NCBI GenBank assembly: GCA_026874595.1 | Contig: CM049319.1 | Coordinates: 3,998,601-4,062,600, forward strand | Length of the DNA stretch: 64,000 nt | Source of the DNA: Sipunculus nudus | Lineage: Eukaryota > Annelida > Sipuncula > Golfingiida > Sipunculidae | Direction: 5' to 3' | Part shown: positions 59,644 through 64,000 of the stretch, one piece after another | Numbering within the stretch: the stretch's first letter is position 1 | How the letters are laid out: each line of letters begins with the position of its first letter | Notes under the pieces: generated by a model | The model's input: the letters and a program-made list of their open reading frames with translations, nothing else | Database searches by the model: none | What the model was told of the DNA's origin: nothing | Made by a program: the position numbers and the translations under genes

Positions 59644-60806
59644 GTATCCCCAGACAAAGTCGGGGGATACTATGTTTTCATACCGGTCCCACCACTGCCG
59701 CATATAAATCTTGTTGGCGTGATAACCCAAAAAATATTTCACAGAACTCTACCAAACTTAGTATATGTATAGATATGGGTAAGAGGACGACACCTATTTA
59801 AAATGAGGTCATGACCTTTACTAGGAGTGACCTTGACCTTGAATAGGTCCAATTTGGGGGAAAATCACACAAATTCTTTAATATCTCAAGAAATCTTTCA
59901 TGGATTTATCCCAAAATCAAGTTGATGGAAGATCATGGATAGGGTTGTCATGTTCCAGAAACCGGTTGCGCCACCTATTATTCTTTACTTGTTTTTGTGC
60001 TGTTTAATACCCCCAAAATTGCCACCTTACAGTACTGTGAGCATTACACGTCAAAAACTAATGGACAGATTTCTTTTATATTATGTATATACATAGGTAT
60101 GGGTTATGGGATGATGTTTATTTAAATTGGGGTCATGACCTTTCCTATGAGAGTGGCCTTGACCTTGAATATTGCCATATATGGTGAAAATCACACACCT
60201 CTTATGATATCTCCAGTGTTGATAGCCATATGGATTTCAAACATGACTCATGTATGGCCCACCACTAAAGTAAGAACCCTATAGGTTCTTGGATCATGAG
60301 GTCAAAGGTCAAGGTCACTGGACTGGCATCTTAAAAGATACTGTGGATGCATTTTAAGCCAAACTTTCATCCCAGGTCTTCCATCTTGAATATATAGCTC
60401 ACTTGCCAATAGTGGATGATCCATATCAATTTTGGGGTCACAAGGCCAAAGGTCAAGGCCACAGGAGCTATCTGTCCAAAAATTAGTTTCTGGATGATAA
60501 TTCCTACTTTTATTGATGTATTGATTTCAAACTTGACTTGTATATGTCCCATTGAAAAAGCAAGACTCCAATTGATTTTGGGGTCATGAGGTCAAAGGTC
60601 AAGGTCACAGGACACATCTTTTAAAAGATCAAGGCCACAGGACCAACATCTCCAACAAGATTGTGGATTGATAGATGGAAGAAACAATAAATATGCCAAG
60701 TGTCAGTATATGCTGCTAAAAACGGGGCCCTATTCTTAAAGGGGGGGGGGGGGGGGGGGGGGGAGCTACTATGTCTGGGGATACTCTGGCACCAAGAAAT
60801 GTCTAG
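59644..60806 (+). mobile_element. F5 miniature element (GTATCCCCAGAC hairpin head)
   Basis: The head hairpin reads GTATCCCCAGAC, loop AAA, GTCGGGGGATAC. The tail contains GTCTGGGGATAC, a perfect 12-bp inverted copy of the head stem, and ends AATGTCTAG before TT. The body has two ATGACCTTT-containing units (about 59810 and 60135), then ~145-bp AGGTCA units shared with 51953-53000. A run of 23 G residues lies at 60741-60763, just before the tail. GCGCCACCTATTATT at about 59967 recalls the GGTGGCGCCACC module. No coding is seen. Confidence 0.75.
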
Positions 60807-60984
60807 TTAGTATTAAAACTACATGTTTTTTTATATTACACATAAAAAATGCCTTTCTTGGGCTGATTGGTGCAATGTGATATCAGGCCACAGATGATCT
60901 CTCTAATTACATAGTATTGTATATTTTATTATATGTATAAGTACAGCTGTTGTATAAATTCATTTCCAGTGATGTTTGAAGAAT

Positions 60985-61140
60985 AAGAAAATTGACATCT
61001 TCAGTCCAATCATTTGTCAATTAAAGAACAAATATCATCTTGTTGTAAACTAAAGAAATTGACATCTTCAGTCCATCAGTTTGTCCTTTAAAGAGCAAAT
61101 ATTGTCACTTATGCTGTAAAATCAGTAAATTGACAGCTAT
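60985..61140. repeat. 67-bp tandem duplication (2 copies plus a partial third)
   Basis: AAATTGACATCTTCAGTCCA occurs at about 60989 and 61056, 67 bp apart. Each copy is followed by TTAAAGARCAAATATYRTC. A partial third copy begins AAATTGACAGC near 61126. Confidence 0.75.
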
Positions 61141-61379
61141 ATATAGTCAGGATACATTGTCTGTTTATAATTTGAACCCAATGGGACTAATTAAGTGCTT
61201 CTTATGGATCCTGACCATGTACATGAAGTCTTGATGACCTGACACAGGGCACAAACTAAAAGGCATGATAACTGAGTTGCAACTGAAATTTCTAGTATTG
61301 TGCATTCAGCTTAACCCAAAAATATTCTAATATTTCTACTGACTGGCAAATTACAATGTTTTAATGTTGGGAACTATAA

Positions 61380-61715
61380 GGCCAAAATAAAAAAAGGTAT
61401 GGTTCTCAGGCACTTTTTTCAGAAATCTATGCGGGCGGGCGTTTTTTTAATTTTTATTTTTTATTGTATATTTCGATAAAAATGTCAAATGATAAGTGAA
61501 AAACATGATAATAACAGATTTATTTTGCTAAACAAGCTAAAGCACTACATAACAAAGGAAATTGTATGATTTTATCTACTTGAAAGAAATATCCAAGCGG
61601 CTGCAGCTCAAAATCGGTAAGTTTCTGTTGAAAATCAAAATAAAAATTTTTGATGCGGGGGGTTAAAATTGATGCGGGCGGTGCCTGAGAACCATACCTT
61701 TAAATTTTTTTGGCC
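61380..61715. mobile_element. TAA-flanked MITE (PIF/Harbinger-like), copy 2
   Basis: The left terminus (GGCCAAAATAAAAAAAGG, TATGGTTCTCAGGCAC) and the right terminus (GTGCCTGAGAACCATACC, then TTTTTTTGGCC) form long inverted repeats. TAA is directly repeated at 61377-61379 and 61716-61718. Subterminal ATGCGGGCGGG occurs in both arms. 336 bp without a coding frame. Related to 30726-30964 and the fragment at 43195. Confidence 0.8.
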
Positions 61716-61719
61716 TAAT

Positions 61720-62990
61720 TAAAACATTTCTTTAAAAAAAAGAGCGTATATGAGCGGATGATGTCACTGTTGGTTGCTGATCAGTTTTCATCCTGCCTTG
61801 ATTTGTTCCCAGTGTATCACTGTTACCACATCTCTTTGAAAGTCAAATTAAACTATTGATTTTTGTGGGTGGTGCTTTTATTATCAAATGAAGCGTATAC
61901 TTCATCAGAACAATTACATGCTCATTGAGTTGTAATGAGTCCCAGCTAGGAGCTTGAGTACACATTACTGTATCATGATGCCAGGTCATTTATAACATGA
62001 TATGCCACACTTCATTCGAGAACTCCATCAGAATGTAAGTAATCAATATATTTGTATATTTATAACCTGCCTATGAATATATTAAATTGTTACTTAGAAC
62101 TCTCACCAACAATTTCCCACATTTTCACATCATAAAAATAGACATTCCTCTACTTGCCTTTTTTCCATAGACCAAAATATCCTTGTTATGTAAATATTTT
62201 CCTGTTTTACATAAGCTGCTGGATGTTTATATTTTAATCTCACCCGGGATATAATCATAGTTAATATCATAGCAAGATATAGATTTTGTACATCTCCCTG
62301 TCTAGAAAGAACTGTCATTGGTGCTGAGTTCAGTTGGTGAAATTTGGTACTATGACAATCTGTCAGACAGCTGGACTTTTAGTTTGTTTGTATAACACAA
62401 GTATTTCTCGAAAATGCCTGTGGTGGAGGCATCTGTTGGAGGTATTTTGTACTAATAATGGAAAAGAAACAAACAATTAAATCTGGTCTTTGATCTATAT
62501 AAAAGTCTGGTGCTGGCAAAGCCTTGGTCTCTCTGAGTGTCACCTGGTTTTCCAGATGAATCATTTTGTATTAAAGTGGGTCCTTGTTTGTTATTTTACA
62601 TTTCAGTCCCAGGTTTTATACTTCCCCTGTGCAATGCACCCACATTGTTCTGTGATGTCACAAAAAAGGTTTCTGCTAGGTTTTCAGATCACCTTTTTTA
62701 TTTAAACATCTTTTCTGTAACCTCTAGACCCAACCACATGCCTGGACCAAACAGTTCAAATTCTCTCCCATATATTTGGACCAGAAACTATAATTTTATG
62801 GGCAGAGAGATAGACAGATGATACATTATCCTTCTTCACCACTGGATCTGCATAAGTTGACCCCTCTTTATCTTCAAGCATATGGCACCAAAAAAAGTTT
62901 TGAAATTCATTAATAACATTTTTAGATGTTTTATATACCATCAGTCATCCAAAAAAGAAAATTGAAAGACTCAAAATCTGTTTGAATGAT
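61720..62990. other. Single-copy stretch, no gene seen
   Basis: Overlapping short frames (61-94 codons) on both strands with no motif. No repeat family was recognised. Confidence 0.45.
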
Positions 62991-62994
62991 GTGA

Positions 62995-63294
62995 ATGTCT
63001 GACACAGTGGTAAAAGCAAGAAGTGACCTGGTCAGGAGGTCTTTCCAAGGGTCTCGTTCCTTAGAGAACAGAGATAGAACTACTGGTAGTGATCCTGACC
63101 ACTGTGAATGTCTGGTCTATTTCTTTCCTACCCCCACCGTACTTCAACAAGGGATAAAGGTTTACTTTAAATCTACATGGTACTCTCTCCAGCCAGTCAG
63201 ACACTTTGCCATTCCCAAGAGGTTCATTATCTCTGATACACAACAGGACAATGTCCCTGTCCAGACCATCGTGACAAACAGCCCCTGTAAATAA
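62995..63294 (+). CDS. Possible exon, unrecognised, 99 codons
   Basis: An open frame with non-repetitive, protein-like composition, ending in a TAA stop at 63292-63294 (C-terminus ...QTIVTNSPCK). Acceptor-like sites occur upstream and inside (CTCGTTCCTTAG ending at about 63064), so the real exon could begin there rather than at the first ATG. I recognise no domain. A competing 60-codon minus-strand frame overlaps it. Chance remains likely. Confidence 0.2.
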   Translation: MSDTVVKARSDLVRRSFQGSRSLENRDRTTGSDPDHCECLVYFFPTPTVLQQGIKVYFKSTWYSLQPVRHFAIPKRFIISDTQQDNVPVQTIVTNSPCK

Positions 63295-63436
63295 CAGTAT
63301 AGGGATACAGTAGAATTTGTCTAGCTTTATGTTTCAACAGGATTTGTCTGTTAGAATCTAGCTGTCAGGTGATTGTTAGACCTAGGTAAATTATATACTT
63401 TTGGTACTGAATATCACAGGTTAGCACAGCTGCATA

Positions 63437-63875
63437 CAGGGCTCAACATTAACTTTTGAAAGTACCTGCCCAACTAGTCAGGTAAAATCTTAACTCTTGC
63501 CCTATATCAATATTTTCATGTCCTACAAAAATCAGTGATTGTAGTCACAAACAAAAAAAGTGTGTTCAACATGATTATTTTGCAGCAATAAATGTATGTT
63601 CAAATGTTTGTTTGATAATATAGAATATCCCTCTAGCATCTACCTAGATAAACATGCAAGGTAACTGAAGATAGAGGTATTACTGTATGATTTTATTTCT
63701 CCAGGAAAGAGGATGGCTAACTTAAGATCACCAGTGGTTAACATTCAGGCCTTTGTGTAACAATTTACACTTGCCCTGTCAGGAAAGTAGGAGCCCACTT
63801 TTGGTTGCCTTACCAACATTTTCTGGAAATTTTACATGCCCCTGGCAAGTGGTTAACCCTTAATGTCGAGCCCTG
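63437..63875. mobile_element. hAT-like MITE
   Basis: The left end CAGGGCTCAACATTAACTTT and the right end (minus strand CAGGGCTCGACATTAAGGGT) are inverted. Internal CACTTGCC-like motifs (TACCTGCCC, GGGGCATG/GGCAAGTGG) lie in both arms. CAGGGCTCRAMATTAA termini are typical of hAT non-autonomous elements. The flanks CTGCATA and CTATATA match at 5 of 7 positions and may be a worn 8-bp target duplication. No transposase frame; 439 bp. Confidence 0.65.
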
Positions 63876-64000
63876 CTATATAAACAAGATAGCACTCAGA
63901 AAGTCCACCCCTCCCCCAACGCCACTTTTTACTCTGATCACCTCTCATATTGAACTAGGTGTTCCTTAACCACTGGTTTAAATAGGACTAAAATCTTCCA

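Noticed and set aside
1-64000. Bacterial-style operons, ribosome-binding sites, terminators, or viral genes
   Set aside because: No dense long frames, no polycistronic layout and no recognisable viral or transposon enzyme; the sequence is repeat-rich animal DNA.

Overview
The window looks like non-coding DNA from an animal genome, most likely a bivalve mollusc. This is inferred from high A+T (about two thirds by eye), the absence of dense genes, and many short non-autonomous repeats with GTCC/CCGT microsatellites and hairpin ends, a style known from oysters, mussels and scallops. I recognise no complete protein gene, no rRNA and no intact tRNA. I also see no reverse transcriptase, transposase or Rep/helicase. 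The few possible exons are given low confidence.

The main content is five related families of miniature elements, called F1 to F5 here, plus F6, which shares only part of their plan. F1 has heads at 4715, 14275, 22913, 46622, 49199, 49565 and 50600. F2 lies at 3208-4393, 32229-33412, 36940-39030 and 57000-58309. F3 is 19029-21458, F4 is 48239-53982 and 56079-58481, F5 is 59644-60806 and F6 is 20395-21073. F1 to F5 share one plan: a head hairpin with a 3-nt loop (ATA/GAA or AAA), usually a pyrimidine tetranucleotide array, a body of tandem units, one inverted copy of the head stem near the other end, and a terminus TCTAG or CTTG facing a T-run. The plan resembles Helentron-type (HINE, 'pearl'-like) elements. 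Nesting is deep: F2 in F1, F6 in F3, F1 in F4, F2 in F4.

A second class is a canonical non-autonomous Helitron at 37216-38678. It has a TC start, a 3' palindrome followed by CTAG, and sits exactly between A and T inside an F2-type repeat. Removing it restores the host's ~145-bp period. Small inverted-repeat elements are also present: a TA-flanked CpG-rich family (8340-8769, 40234-40688), a TAA-flanked PIF/Harbinger-like family (30726-30964, 61380-61715), and two hAT-like elements (9741-10194, 63437-63875). Four tRNA-like segments may be SINE heads.

Tandem arrays include a 38-bp minisatellite (11560-12572), a 23-unit, indel-free 34-bp minisatellite (27612-28393), a 35-bp array (55411-55590), a (TA)n tract (29763-29844) and several degenerate arrays. 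Layout: 0-8 kb F1/F2; 8-14 kb MITEs and minisatellite; 14-25 kb F1, F3/F6; 25-32 kb minisatellites and single-copy AT-rich DNA; 32-40 kb F2 and the Helitron; 40-46 kb mostly single-copy; 46-61 kb a dense nested repeat block; 61-64 kb MITEs and one possible exon.
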